This document shows positions 25,950-35,453 of a stretch of 64,000 bases of DNA, piece after piece. The stretch comes from Pseudomonas jessenii (lineage in GTDB: Bacteria; Pseudomonadota; Gammaproteobacteria; Pseudomonadales; Pseudomonadaceae). The stretch lies in assembly GCF_002236115.1 (NCBI RefSeq), contig NZ_NIWT01000005.1, positions 1 through 64,000 on the forward strand. Reading direction: 5' to 3'. Under the pieces are notes generated by a model. It was not told where the DNA came from, made no database searches, and saw only the letters and a list, made by a program, of their open reading frames with translations. Numbering within the stretch: the first letter of the stretch is position 1; each line of letters opens with the position of its first letter. Both the position numbers and the translations under genes were made by a program.

Positions 25950-26993
25950 TTATTTCGCAGCCCAGGAATTGAAGCGCTGCTCCAGTTGCTCGCCGTTGTC
26001 AGCCCAGAAGCTGACGTCGATCTGCACCTGGTTGGCGATGTTTTCCGGGGTGGTCGGCATGTCTTTCAGGACATCCTTGGCCAGCAGCGGCACGGCTTGG
26101 GTGTTGGCCGGGCCGTAGGCGATGTTTTCCGAGTAGGTCTTCTGCTGCTGTGGCTGTACCGAGAAGGCGATGAATTTCTTCGCCGCTTCGGCGCGCTTGG
26201 CATCCAGACCTTTTGGAATGGCCCATGCGTCAAAGTCGTAGATGCCGCCGTTCCACACGACTTTCAGGTTGCTTTCTTTCTGCACGGCAGCGATACGACC
26301 GTTGTAGGCCGAACTCATGACCACGTCACCGGAAGCGAGGTATTGCGGCGGTTGTGCGCCAGCTTCCCACCACTGGATGTTCGGCTTGAGCTCATCGAGC
26401 TTCTTGAACGCGCGGTCCTGACCGTCCTTGCCAGCCAGCACTTTGTAGACGTCTTTCGGCGCAACGCCGTCGGCCATCAGTGCGAATTCCAGGGTGTACT
26501 TGGCGCCCTTACGCAGGCCACGCTTGCCCGGGAACTGCTTGGTGTCCCAGAAGTCCACCCAGCTGGTCGGTGCGGATTTCAGTTTGTCGGCGTTGTAGGC
26601 CAGCACGGTCGACCACACGAAGAAACCCACGCCGCAAGGCTGGATGGCGCCCTTGACGTAGTCTTCGGTCTTGCCGAACAGCGCCGGGTCCAGTTGCTCG
26701 AACATGTCTTCGTCGCAACCACGGGACAGTTCCGGCGATTCAACCTCTACCAGATCCCAGGACACGCTCTTGGTGTCGACCATGGCCTTGACCTTGGCCA
26801 TTTCGCCGTTGTACTCGCCGGCCACGATCTTGCCGTTGCCTGCCGCTTCCCAAGGTGCGTAGAAGGCTTTGACCTGAGCCGCCTTGTTCGCACCGCCAAA
26901 GGACACCACGGTCAGATCCGGGCCGGCCGCCATTGCGTGTGCCGCGCCCATCATGCCCAGTGCCAAAGCGGTGAATTTCAGGGATCTCAACAT
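25950..26993 (-). CDS. agtB: ABC transporter periplasmic substrate-binding protein, AgtB-like
   Basis: 347 residues with a signal peptide ending AHAMAA, then a PotD/PotF-type binding fold (LTVVSFGGANKAAQ, VVMSSAYNGRIAAV, YDFDAWAIPKG). In P. aeruginosa the agtABCD system imports 4-aminobutyrate and 5-aminovalerate; the ligand here is inferred from that locus, and polyamines remain an alternative. Confidence 0.87.
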   Translation of the reverse strand: MLRSLKFTALALGMMGAAHAMAAGPDLTVVSFGGANKAAQVKAFYAPWEAAGNGKIVAGEYNGEMAKVKAMVDTKSVSWDLVEVESPELSRGCDEDMFEQLDPALFGKTEDYVKGAIQPCGVGFFVWSTVLAYNADKLKSAPTSWVDFWDTKQFPGKRGLRKGAKYTLEFALMADGVAPKDVYKVLAGKDGQDRAFKKLDELKPNIQWWEAGAQPPQYLASGDVVMSSAYNGRIAAVQKESNLKVVWNGGIYDFDAWAIPKGLDAKRAEAAKKFIAFSVQPQQQKTYSENIAYGPANTQAVPLLAKDVLKDMPTTPENIANQVQIDVSFWADNGEQLEQRFNSWAAK

Positions 26994-27041
26994 TTATTGT
27001 TCTCTCCACGTGCAGGGTTGGTGTTGGTGTTGCCGGGGCGA

Positions 27042-28166
27042 TCAATGCGCCTCTAAAAGTGGATCGAGCGCGCGAACGTGCTCGACCTGCCAGCCAAGCG
27101 GTACCACATCGCCGACGGCGAGCGAGGGATCAAGCTCGGCAATTGGCTGTTTCACGAAGAAGTCGGTCTTGCCGCAGACTTCCATGCGAACCCGGACGTG
27201 GTCGCCCAGATAGATGAATTCCTCGACTCGCCCGGAGAAGCGGTTGACGCATTGGTCGCTGGAGCCGTTGAGGCTCACTCGCTCCGGACGAATGGACAGG
27301 GTCACCGGCTCGCCGGTCTGGCCAACGTTGACCGCCAAGGCTTCCACCTTCTCACCGCGCCCGAGTTCCACAATGCAACGGTCGCCGGTTTGGCTGTGCA
27401 GGCGGCCATTGAGGCGGTTGTTCTCGCCGATGAAGTTGGCGACGAAGGTGTTTTTCGGCTCTTCGTAGAGGGTGCGCGGCGGAGCGATCTGCTGGATTTC
27501 GCCCTGATGGAACACCGCCACGCGGTCGGACATGGTCAAGGCTTCGCCCTGATCGTGGGTCACGTAGACCACAGTCACGCCCAGGCGCTGGTGCAGGTGC
27601 TTGATCTCCATCTGCATGTGTTCACGCAGCTGCTTGTCGAGCGCGCCGAGGGGTTCGTCCATCAGCACCAGTTGCGGCTCGAACACCAGCGCGCGGGCCA
27701 ATGCCACACGCTGTTGCTGACCACCGGAGAGCTGCGCCGGGTAGCGCTGGGCGAAGGCATCGAGCTGGACCATGCTCAGCACGCGCTTGACCCGCGCACT
27801 GACGTCGCTCTTGTTCATGCCACGCACGGTCAGCGGGAACGCCAGGTTCTCGGCCACCGTCATGTGCGGGAACAACGCGTAGTTCTGGAACACCATGCCG
27901 ATGTCGCGCTTGTGCGGCGGCACGTTGTTGATGGCGCGCCCGGCCAACAGGATTTCGCCCGCGGTCGGCGTTTCGAAGCCGGCGAGCATCATCAGGCTGG
28001 TGGTCTTGCCGGAGCCGGACGGCCCGAGCAATGTGAGGAATTCGCCCTTGCGAATATCCAGGTTGAGGTCCTTGACGATCAGGTTCTCGCCGTCGTAGCT
28101 CTTCTGCACTCCACGAAAGCTGACCAGAACATCATTGGCCCCTGCGCTTGAATCGACCTGGCTCAT
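27042..28166 (-). CDS. agtA: ABC transporter ATP-binding protein, AgtA-like
   Basis: 374-residue PotA-type ATPase: Walker A GPSGSGKTTS, signature LSGGQQQRVALARAL, Walker B LVLMDEPLGALD, then a TOBE regulatory domain. The ATG at 28166 with AAGGTG upstream is used; a GTG two codons earlier is possible. First gene of the operon, transcribed away from nothing nearby on the left and facing the agtR 3' end on the right. Confidence 0.9.
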   Translation of the reverse strand: MSQVDSSAGANDVLVSFRGVQKSYDGENLIVKDLNLDIRKGEFLTLLGPSGSGKTTSLMMLAGFETPTAGEILLAGRAINNVPPHKRDIGMVFQNYALFPHMTVAENLAFPLTVRGMNKSDVSARVKRVLSMVQLDAFAQRYPAQLSGGQQQRVALARALVFEPQLVLMDEPLGALDKQLREHMQMEIKHLHQRLGVTVVYVTHDQGEALTMSDRVAVFHQGEIQQIAPPRTLYEEPKNTFVANFIGENNRLNGRLHSQTGDRCIVELGRGEKVEALAVNVGQTGEPVTLSIRPERVSLNGSSDQCVNRFSGRVEEFIYLGDHVRVRMEVCGKTDFFVKQPIAELDPSLAVGDVVPLGWQVEHVRALDPLLEAH

Positions 28167-28418
28167 ACCCACACCTTTGTTATTGATGACTGCTGTGGGG
28201 TTAAGCCTAGTGGACGCTGGGGACCGCGCAAATCGGGGCGCAAGAGAGATTCGCCTCAGCCGGATGGAAGGTTGGGGGTAGGGATTTCCCTACAAGGATG
28301 GCGGGGATGGATAGGGCAGCAGCACGCTTCAAGCTGCAAGCCGCAAGAATCGGCAAAGCCGCTGCAAAAACATGTCGCTTTTGGATATGCCGGTAATCGG
28401 ATACTTGCTGGAGATCCC
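28167..28418. promoter_or_regulatory. Non-coding region upstream of agtA
   Basis: About 250 bases before the REP pair that should carry the agtABCD promoter and any AgtR site. I see no clear consensus promoter and no credible gene in it. Confidence 0.4.
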
Positions 28419-28508
28419 TGTGGGAGCGAGCTTGCTCGCGATGGCAGCATCACATTCAACATCGATGCTGAATGACCCGCCGCTATCGCGAGCAAGCTCG
28501 CTCCCACA
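28419..28508. repeat. REP pair
   Basis: TGTGGGAGCGAGCTTGCTCG and its inverse, with a middle segment ATGCTGAATG resembling the one at 9975-9988. Lies between the agtA upstream region and the 3' end of agtR. Confidence 0.9.
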
Positions 28509-28524
28509 GGTACAGCGATGTGCT

Positions 28525-29154
28525 TTAGAGGAGCTTGTGTTCCATCGCGTACTTCACCAGTTCCGCCAGCGAGGTGATGTTGAGCTTCTGCATCAGCCGC
28601 GCCTTGTGGGTGCTGATGGTCTTGCTGCTCAGCGCCAGTTGCTGGGCGATGTCGTTCACGTTGGCGCCCTGGGCCAGGCGTTCGAACACGGAAAATTCGC
28701 GCTCGGAGAGCAACGAGTGCAATGGACGCGAGTCGGTAAGACCGACCTCGAAAACCATGCGGTCGGCCAGTTCCGGGTCGATGTAACGCCCGCCTGACGC
28801 CACTTTGCGAATGGCCGTCAGCAACAGTGCCGGGTCGCTGTCCTTGGTCGCATAACCGGCAGCCCCCACCTTCAGCGCCCGGGCGGCCATTTGCGCCTCA
28901 TCGTGCATCGACAGCACCAGGATCGCCGGCGGATTGTTCAGGGCGCGAATCCGCGGAATCGCTTCCAGGCCGTTGACGCCTGGCATGGAGATGTCCAGCA
29001 ACACCACTTCGCAAGGCACATTACGCAAGGTGTCGAGCAACTGCTCGCCATTGCTCGCCTCCCCCACCACCAGCAAGTCCTTGGCCAGGCCGATCAACTG
29101 CTTGATGCCTTCGCGGACAATGGTGTGGTCTTCGGCTACCAGTACACGGATCAC
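28525..29154 (-). CDS. agtR: LuxR-family response regulator, AgtR-like
   Basis: 209-residue NarL/GacA-type regulator: receiver domain with the phospho-acceptor Asp in VVLLDISMPG and a C-terminal LuxR helix-turn-helix (VNDIAQQLALSSKTISTHKA). The start is taken as GTG at 29154, because GGAG lies six bases before it and the sequence upstream is REP-derived. Its P. aeruginosa counterpart controls agtABCD and has also been linked to peptidoglycan sensing. Confidence 0.88.
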   Translation of the reverse strand: MIRVLVAEDHTIVREGIKQLIGLAKDLLVVGEASNGEQLLDTLRNVPCEVVLLDISMPGVNGLEAIPRIRALNNPPAILVLSMHDEAQMAARALKVGAAGYATKDSDPALLLTAIRKVASGGRYIDPELADRMVFEVGLTDSRPLHSLLSEREFSVFERLAQGANVNDIAQQLALSSKTISTHKARLMQKLNITSLAELVKYAMEHKLL

Positions 29155-29177
29155 GTTCTTCTCCAGGTTCAAGATCA

Positions 29178-29243
29178 TTCGCGAGCAGGCTCGCTCCCAC
29201 ATTTGGAATACGTTCCCCTGTGGGAGCGAGCTTGCTCGCGAAG
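29178..29243. repeat. REP pair between agtS and agtR
   Basis: TTCGCGAGCAGGCTCGCTCC and GGAGCGAGCTTGCTCGCGAA in inverted order, filling the gap between the sensor and regulator genes. An upstream frame of agtR runs through it, showing the repeat entered next to the start. Confidence 0.85.
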
Positions 29244-29269
29244 GCGTCAGCACAGACACCACAAATTCT

Positions 29270-31666
29270 TCAGGATTCGTCCAGAGGCACTCGCACTTCT
29301 AACGTCGTACCCTCACCCGGCTCACTCTCCAGCGACAACTCGCCGCCCAGGATCAACACCCGCTCACGCATGCCGACGATCCCAAAGGACGTTGGCCTGC
29401 CAGGCGCGGCGACAAATCCTACGCCATCATCGCTGACCGTCAGACACAATTCGTTGCCTTCAAGGGTCAGTGTCAGTTCAACAGTATGCGCCTGGGCGTG
29501 CCGCATGACATTGGTCAGCGCCTCCTGAAGAATTCGAAACAGGCCGATCGCCTTCGCATCGCTGAGCACTGGCAAATTGTCCGGCACCTGCACCAGACAC
29601 GGGATCTGCGTTCGCGCCTCGAACCGGCGGGCCTGCCATTCAATGGCCGAGGCGATACCTGCGTCGAGAATCGGCGGCCGCAATGCCGTGGCCACATCAC
29701 GGACCAGCTGAAACAACTGAGCGATCAAGCGCTTCATGCTGTTCAAGCGCTCGTTAAGACCAGGGTCGAGCTGGGCGTACGCCAGTTCGCACATGGACGT
29801 TTCCAGCTTCAACACGGTGAGCATCTGCCCCAATTCGTCGTGAACTTCCCGGGCAATGCGCGCTTTTTCTTCTTCGCGCACGCTTTCCAGGTGCGCGGAC
29901 AACTCACGCAGTTGTTCCCGGGAGCTGGCCAGTTCAATTTCGATGCGCTTGCTCTCGCTGATGTCCCAGACGATCCCGTCCCAAACATAGGCGCCGTCTT
30001 CCAGCCGGCGGGTGATGGCCTTGATTTCCGCCCAACGCTGCTCGCCCTGACGCGTGAGGATTCGCCCCTGCCACGACCAGTCGCTGTCAGTATCCAGCGC
30101 ATGATCCTGGGTCTGGTGATAGCTGACCTTGTCATCCGGATGCACGAGGCTACGCAGGCCTTTATCGCGATGCGCCAGCGTGGCCGGCGAGTAACCCACC
30201 AGGCTTTCGCTGCCTTCGCTGATGTAGGCAAAGTCGATCTGACCGGTTACTGGCGCCCGCTCCAGCCGGAAAACCAGTCCCGGAACGTTGGCGGCGATGC
30301 CTTGCAGCCGCGCCTCGCTTTCCTGCAAGGCCGCCAGGGCGCGGCGCCGCTCGGTGACATCGTTGAGGTAAACCACCAAGTATTCGCCATCGCGAAAGCG
30401 CAGGAAACTCAACGAGACATCGGCCGGCAGGATGCTGCCATCAGCCCGCACGCAATTGGATTCGAAACTTTGCGGGCCCTCCTCACTGGCCCGGGCGCGC
30501 TTCCACAGGTTCAGCCAACGGTCCATGTGCAGGCCGGGCTCGAAATCGATCAGGGGCCGATCGATGATCCCTCCGGCCGGATAGCCCAGCATGCTTTCCG
30601 CCGCGCGGTTGGCGTAGCGCACATGGCTGTCCCAGTTGACCCAGAGGATGCCGACGGTGCTCTGGTCGATGGAAAACTGGGTGAGCCGCAAGGCCTCTTC
30701 GCTGGCGGCGCGCAAGGCAATGTCTTCCTGCGCGGCCAACAGGCGCTGCTCCAGGTTGTGCTGCTGGCGACGCTGCCAGACCACGATGACCATGCAACTC
30801 ATCGCCAGCACGGCCAGCAGCAGGCAGAGGTTCTGCCAAAACCTCGGCGACTCGGTGAGCCGCGGATACTTGGGCTGCAGCCATTGATTGTGCAGTTGCT
30901 CCAGATCCTTGGCCGGGATCGCCCGCAATGCACTTTCGACAATGCCCGCCAGTTCCGGTTTGTCACGGAGCGTGGCCACCCGCAGCAACTGCGGCAGACC
31001 GACATCCCCCACCACGACCAATCCGGCGAACTCCGGTTCGACCGACAAGCGTCCCAGCTGCGCCTCATCGACCACCGCATAAGCCGCCTGCTGGCCCGCC
31101 AATAATTGCAATGCCTGGCGCTCCATCGGTACGCCTTGCAGATTCAGGTGCGGGTAGTTGCTGCGCAGGTAATCGGCGATGGCACTGGGCATGCGCACGG
31201 CGACGCGGGTCTGGCTGTCGAGTTTTTCCAGCTCGACCGCGCCAGCGCTTTTCTGATCGCTGACCACCAATTGCGGCACCCGCATGTAGGGGTCGGAAAA
31301 CTGCCAGAGGCGCAGCCCGCCAGGGGTCTGGGTCACCCCCGGAGCGATGTCGATTTCGCCCTCGCGGGCCGCGGCTTCCAATTGCTCAAGATCGGGAAAA
31401 TTGCGCCAGCTCAGTTCGACATTGAGGTTTTTTGCGAGCCACTTCATCAACTCGACGTTCACCCCGGACAGGCGCTGCAAGCGGCGATCGTATTGCGCAT
31501 AGGGCGCCTGCAACACCACGCCGACCCGCAACTCGCCCTGCTGCACCAGCCAGTGCCGTTGTTCAGGGGACAGTTGGGCAGCGGGCGCCGGGGGCGCGGC
31601 GGCCGCCCAGCCCATCAAGGGAAACCACAAACAGCCGATAACCCACAGGCAGCGAAAAAGCATCAT
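29270..31666 (-). CDS. agtS: Hybrid-input sensor histidine kinase, AgtS-like
   Basis: 798-residue membrane kinase. A signal peptide is followed by a periplasmic SBP_bac_3 ligand-binding domain (about 45-265), a transmembrane helix (277-298), two PAS domains, and a HisKA_3 dimerisation region with the phospho-His in REVHDELGQ near residue 607. A HATPase domain (SDDGVGF, FGIVGMRERV) ends the protein. The start at 31666 follows GAGAG. The periplasmic domain suggests it reads an amino-acid-like ligand directly. Partner regulator is agtR. Confidence 0.88.
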   Translation of the reverse strand: MMLFRCLWVIGCLWFPLMGWAAAAPPAPAAQLSPEQRHWLVQQGELRVGVVLQAPYAQYDRRLQRLSGVNVELMKWLAKNLNVELSWRNFPDLEQLEAAAREGEIDIAPGVTQTPGGLRLWQFSDPYMRVPQLVVSDQKSAGAVELEKLDSQTRVAVRMPSAIADYLRSNYPHLNLQGVPMERQALQLLAGQQAAYAVVDEAQLGRLSVEPEFAGLVVVGDVGLPQLLRVATLRDKPELAGIVESALRAIPAKDLEQLHNQWLQPKYPRLTESPRFWQNLCLLLAVLAMSCMVIVVWQRRQQHNLEQRLLAAQEDIALRAASEEALRLTQFSIDQSTVGILWVNWDSHVRYANRAAESMLGYPAGGIIDRPLIDFEPGLHMDRWLNLWKRARASEEGPQSFESNCVRADGSILPADVSLSFLRFRDGEYLVVYLNDVTERRRALAALQESEARLQGIAANVPGLVFRLERAPVTGQIDFAYISEGSESLVGYSPATLAHRDKGLRSLVHPDDKVSYHQTQDHALDTDSDWSWQGRILTRQGEQRWAEIKAITRRLEDGAYVWDGIVWDISESKRIEIELASSREQLRELSAHLESVREEEKARIAREVHDELGQMLTVLKLETSMCELAYAQLDPGLNERLNSMKRLIAQLFQLVRDVATALRPPILDAGIASAIEWQARRFEARTQIPCLVQVPDNLPVLSDAKAIGLFRILQEALTNVMRHAQAHTVELTLTLEGNELCLTVSDDGVGFVAAPGRPTSFGIVGMRERVLILGGELSLESEPGEGTTLEVRVPLDES

Positions 31667-31739
31667 TGAACTCTCACACACTGACAAATACTGACCAACC
31701 CATTAGGCTGCCGGAACAACTTCTGGCCTGGAATACCCG

Positions 31740-32729
31740 ATGCCCTCTGTCTACCGCCTGGCACTGCCAGCATTGTGCCTGTCGCTGATCCTGCCTTGCG
31801 CTTTTTCCGTCAAGGCGGCCGACCCGGCGCCCGCCGCGGAGGAAAAAACCGCCGAAGAAAAATCACTCGAACGTCAGCCGCTGCCTGAGCGTAGTCAGGA
31901 AGAAGCGACTGCACTTGAGCGAAAAATCCCGGCTCAGGAACAGCAACAACTGCAAGCAGGCTCCGACACCTTTCTGGCCTTGTGGAAACCGGCCAATACC
32001 GCCGAACCTAAAGGCGCGGTGATTATCATCCCGGGCGCCGGTGAAACCGTTGACTGGCCGCAAGCGATCGGCCCTTTGCGGCGCAAATTGCCGGATGCCG
32101 AGTGGAGCAGCCTGAGTATCACCTTGCCGGACCTGCAAAGCGACGCCATTGCGCCACGAATCGTGGAAGCAGCGCCGGCTCCCAAGCCCGCCGAAACCGG
32201 CAGTAAAGACTCGACCACCGCAGCCCCTATCGAACAGGTGGCCGGAGGCGAGGCCGATGTGGCCGACAAGGCCGTCACCGAAACCACCGAAGAACAGTCC
32301 AAGGCAGATGCCGAGCGCATCTTCGCCCGGATCGACGCCGCGATTGCATTCGCCGAACAGCAAAGCGCCCGCAGTATCGTGGTGTTGGGGCATGGCACCG
32401 GCGCTTATTGGGCGGCGCGCTATTTAAGCGAGAAGCAGCCTTCGCAAGTCGAGCGCTTCCTCATGGTCGCAGCGCAGACACCTGCTCAAGCGGAACCCGA
32501 GCTGGATGAGCTGGCGCCGAATCTGAAACTGCCGACCGCCGACATCTTCTACATGGACAAGCCGCTGGATCGCAATGCGGCGCTAGCCCGTCTGCAGGCC
32601 AACAAACGGGTGAAAACGTCGGCATTCAGCCAGGTCGCGCTCAAGGCGTTGCCGGATACCAAAGCCGAACAGGAGCAATTGTTCCGTCGGGTGCGGGGTT
32701 GGTTGAATCCGCAGAACCCCGCGGGCTGA
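31740..32729 (+). CDS. DUF3530 alpha/beta-hydrolase-like exported protein
   Basis: 329 residues with a signal peptide ending VKAAD and a long acidic Glu/Ala-rich linker. The fold resembles an alpha/beta hydrolase: VIIIPGAGETVDWP, then VVLGHGTGAYWAARYL, where the usual GHSxG nucleophile elbow reads GHGTG, so the serine is replaced by glycine. Probably not an ordinary esterase. Divergent from agtS and convergent with djlA. Confidence 0.75.
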   Translation: MPSVYRLALPALCLSLILPCAFSVKAADPAPAAEEKTAEEKSLERQPLPERSQEEATALERKIPAQEQQQLQAGSDTFLALWKPANTAEPKGAVIIIPGAGETVDWPQAIGPLRRKLPDAEWSSLSITLPDLQSDAIAPRIVEAAPAPKPAETGSKDSTTAAPIEQVAGGEADVADKAVTETTEEQSKADAERIFARIDAAIAFAEQQSARSIVVLGHGTGAYWAARYLSEKQPSQVERFLMVAAQTPAQAEPELDELAPNLKLPTADIFYMDKPLDRNAALARLQANKRVKTSAFSQVALKALPDTKAEQEQLFRRVRGWLNPQNPAG

Positions 32730-32810
32730 CAGATCGAGGCGCCTTCATCGCGGGTAAGCCACACTCCCACAGGTTTTATGCCGATCACAAAATTGCGGAC
32801 GACATGAACC

Positions 32811-32836
32811 TGTGGGAGCGAGCTTGCTCGCGATAG
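32811..32836. repeat. Single REP element
   Basis: TGTGGGAGCGAGCTTGCTCG with only a remnant of an inverted partner (CTCCCACAGG near 32764-32773). Confidence 0.8.
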
Positions 32837-32866
32837 CGGTATCACTGGCGAAGCAAGTTTTCCAGG

Positions 32867-33634
32867 CTAGCGAAAATCCCGCCGCTCCCGAATCAGCGTA
32901 TAGGCGTTATGCAGTTCACGCGTTCGCTCGGTGGCCTCACGCACCTGCGTCGCCGTCGCGCCACTGCCGGCAATCTTGTCCGGATGATGGCGACTGAGCA
33001 GGCGCCGGTATGCACGCTTGATCTGCGCCGGTTCAGTGGTGGCCGACACCCCCAAAAGCCTCAACGCGTCCTGATAACTTGGCACACTGTTGCCCAATGG
33101 CCGTTTCTGCGGCTCATAGTCGTGGGCCAACGCCTGCACCTGATGGGGCGTCCAGCCCAGCCATTTGCCCCATTGGCCGATCAATTGACGTTCACTGCTG
33201 CCGGCACGACCATCGGCCCAGACCATTCGCCAGCAGGCGCGCAACACACCTTCCGCCGCATGGGGCTGGGCACTCAGGCGACGCAGATAACCGCGCAGGC
33301 GGTCATTGCCCGATTTTCCACGATTGAATGCGGCAATCGCCCGACGCTGGGCCGGTTCGGACATTTCCAGCGAGCGCATTTCCGCCCGGGCCTGTTGGAT
33401 GTGGCCATCCACCACCCGCCCGTCGCACTTCGCCAGACGTCCCAGTAGCACGAAGAGCAATTCATCGTTGCGCAGCACCGGACGACCACCAAGCTTTTCC
33501 AGCAAATGCCCCCAACTCTGCAGGTGCAAGCGCCGGTCCAGCGCCTGCCCCAACAACGCGCCGAGCATGGCCCCCGGAATGCTGGCTATGGCAAAGCCTG
33601 CTCCGGCTCCGATCAGAGTCCCTGGCCACAGCAT
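32867..33634 (-). CDS. djlA: DjlA-type membrane DnaJ co-chaperone
   Basis: 255 residues: a glycine-rich N-terminal membrane segment (GTLIGAGAGFAIASIPG), a TerB-like helical middle, and a C-terminal J domain with the HPD motif in RHHPDKIAG, which stimulates DnaK ATPase. The layout N-membrane/C-J-domain is that of DjlA. Ends one base before the murU stop region. Confidence 0.88.
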   Translation of the reverse strand: MLWPGTLIGAGAGFAIASIPGAMLGALLGQALDRRLHLQSWGHLLEKLGGRPVLRNDELLFVLLGRLAKCDGRVVDGHIQQARAEMRSLEMSEPAQRRAIAAFNRGKSGNDRLRGYLRRLSAQPHAAEGVLRACWRMVWADGRAGSSERQLIGQWGKWLGWTPHQVQALAHDYEPQKRPLGNSVPSYQDALRLLGVSATTEPAQIKRAYRRLLSRHHPDKIAGSGATATQVREATERTRELHNAYTLIRERRDFR

Positions 33635-33635
33635 C

Positions 33636-34307
33636 TCAGCGGCTCGCTTCTATTAATGTTTCAACTTCGGCCAAACGCTCGTGAGTGCCGACATCGACCC
33701 AGTGCCCCCTCAATTGCTCGCCGGTCACCTGCCCGTCAGCCATGGCCTTGCGCAACAGTGGAGCGAGCTTGAAGGCCCCCTCGGTGCAACCGTCGAACAA
33801 CTGCGGATGCAACACGGCGATACCGCTGTAGGTCAAGGTGCCAGCCCCTGGTTGACCGTCGAGCACCCGCGTTTCTACCAGGCCAAAGTCCCCGGCCGGA
33901 TGATGGGGCGGGTTGCTGACCAGCACCAGGTGCGCCAGGCCGTTGATGGGCTGATGCAGCACGCTGAAGTCGTAATCGGTCCAGATGTCGCCGTTGACCA
34001 CGACAAACGCTTCATCCCCCAACAATGGCAACGCGCGGAAAATTCCGCCGCCGGTTTCCAGGGGTTCACCTTCGGCCGAGTACTGAATGCTCACGCCATA
34101 ACGCGAACCATCGCCCAGATAGTCTTCGATCTGCTGACCGAGCCAGGCGTGATTGATCACAATGTCGGTGAAGCCGGCAGCGGCCAGCGCTCGCAGGTGA
34201 TACTCGATCAGCGGCACGCCGCCTGCACGAACCAGCGGTTTTGGCGTAGTCAGGGTCAGCGGGCGCATGCGCTCGCCTTTGCCCGCGGCCAGAATCATTG
34301 CCTTCAT
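33636..34307 (-). CDS. murU: N-acetylmuramate-1-phosphate uridylyltransferase
   Basis: Makes UDP-MurNAc from MurNAc-1-P in the Pseudomonas cell-wall recycling shortcut that gives intrinsic fosfomycin tolerance. The 223-residue nucleotidyltransferase starts MKAMILAAGKGERMRPLT and contains TPKPLV and VVNGDIWTD. The start overlaps the amgK stop by four bases. Confidence 0.95.
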   Translation of the reverse strand: MKAMILAAGKGERMRPLTLTTPKPLVRAGGVPLIEYHLRALAAAGFTDIVINHAWLGQQIEDYLGDGSRYGVSIQYSAEGEPLETGGGIFRALPLLGDEAFVVVNGDIWTDYDFSVLHQPINGLAHLVLVSNPPHHPAGDFGLVETRVLDGQPGAGTLTYSGIAVLHPQLFDGCTEGAFKLAPLLRKAMADGQVTGEQLRGHWVDVGTHERLAEVETLIEASR

Positions 34308-35323
34308 GCTTTCACTCCGGCACGCAGACTGGCCAGCAATACATCCAGCTCGGCCAGTTCAGGGCGGCGCGCAATCACCGCGTCTATGTACGCAAAGAAA
34401 CGTGGCACATCACCCAGGTAACGCGGTTTGCCGTCGCGATGGCAGATGCGCGCGAAAATGCCGATGACTTTCAGGTGACGTTGCACGCCCATCAAGTCGC
34501 TGGCACGCAGGAAGTCCTCGAAGTCGGGCTGAACCGGAATCCCGAGGGCACCCGCTTGCTGCCAGTAGCTTTCGAGCCAGCCGTGCACGCGCTCCTCGGG
34601 CCAGCTGAGGAATGCGTCCTTGAACAGGCAGGTCACGTCGTAGGTCACCGGGCCATACACCGCATCCTGGAAGTCCAGCACACCGGGATTGGGCTCGCTG
34701 AGCATCAGGTTGCGCGGCATGTAGTCGCGATGCACCAGGACTTTTGGCTGTGCCAGGGCGCTGTCGATCAACAGTTCGCTGACCTGCTGCCAGAGCACTT
34801 GCTGCGCCGCGTCCAGTTCGATGCCCAACTCGCGCTTCACGTACCACTCGGGGAACAGCTCCAGCTCGCGACGAAGCAAGGCCACGTCATAGCTCGGCAG
34901 AGGCGCAACCATCGGCAGCTGCTGGAAAGCCAGCAACGCTTGCAGGGCATCCTTGAACAAATCGTCGGCGTTTTCGCTTTCGATGACGTCCAGATAGGTC
35001 TTGTTGCCCAGGTCATTGAGCAAAAGAAAGCCGCGTTCGAGGTCTTCGGCATAAATTTTCGGCACATTTATTCCGGATTTCGCCAGCAAAAAGGCGATAT
35101 CCACGAAGGGTTTGCAGTTTTCCTGGGGCGGCGGCGCGTCCATCACGATGAAACTTTTGTCACCGCCTTCCCAGCGGAAATACCGCCGAAAACTCGCGTC
35201 GCTGCTGGCCGCAGTCAACGTGGCCGGGGGTACGACGCCCCAGCCCTGCTCGGCAAAAAGGGTCGCCAATTGTTCATCGAGCCAAACTTTCAGGTGTTGC
35301 AAGCGTACATCTTGATCAGGCAT
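34304..35323 (-). CDS. amgK: N-acetylmuramate/N-acetylglucosamine anomeric kinase
   Basis: Phosphorylates MurNAc and GlcNAc at C1, feeding MurU. The 339-residue kinase has an APH-like fold: VHRDYMPRNLMLSE catalytic loop and GVLDFQDAVYGPV metal loop. Divergent from lptD. With anmK at 3.3 kb, the window holds three wall-recycling enzymes. Confidence 0.95.
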   Translation of the reverse strand: MPDQDVRLQHLKVWLDEQLATLFAEQGWGVVPPATLTAASSDASFRRYFRWEGGDKSFIVMDAPPPQENCKPFVDIAFLLAKSGINVPKIYAEDLERGFLLLNDLGNKTYLDVIESENADDLFKDALQALLAFQQLPMVAPLPSYDVALLRRELELFPEWYVKRELGIELDAAQQVLWQQVSELLIDSALAQPKVLVHRDYMPRNLMLSEPNPGVLDFQDAVYGPVTYDVTCLFKDAFLSWPEERVHGWLESYWQQAGALGIPVQPDFEDFLRASDLMGVQRHLKVIGIFARICHRDGKPRYLGDVPRFFAYIDAVIARRPELAELDVLLASLRAGVKA

Positions 35324-35453
35324 TGCAAGGGTCTCCGACGGCGCTAGCCGTCAAGCGGGTCATGCTTTATTATCCAGCATCTTTTTCAGACCATCGAGAG
35401 GCGTGCGGCCCACACCGCGGGCAGATGGCACGCAGGAAGCCCGGACTAATAAG

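Noticed and set aside
28525..29262. Longer AgtR starting at 29262
   Set aside because: The extra N terminus is translated REP sequence. GTG at 29154 has a proper ribosome site.
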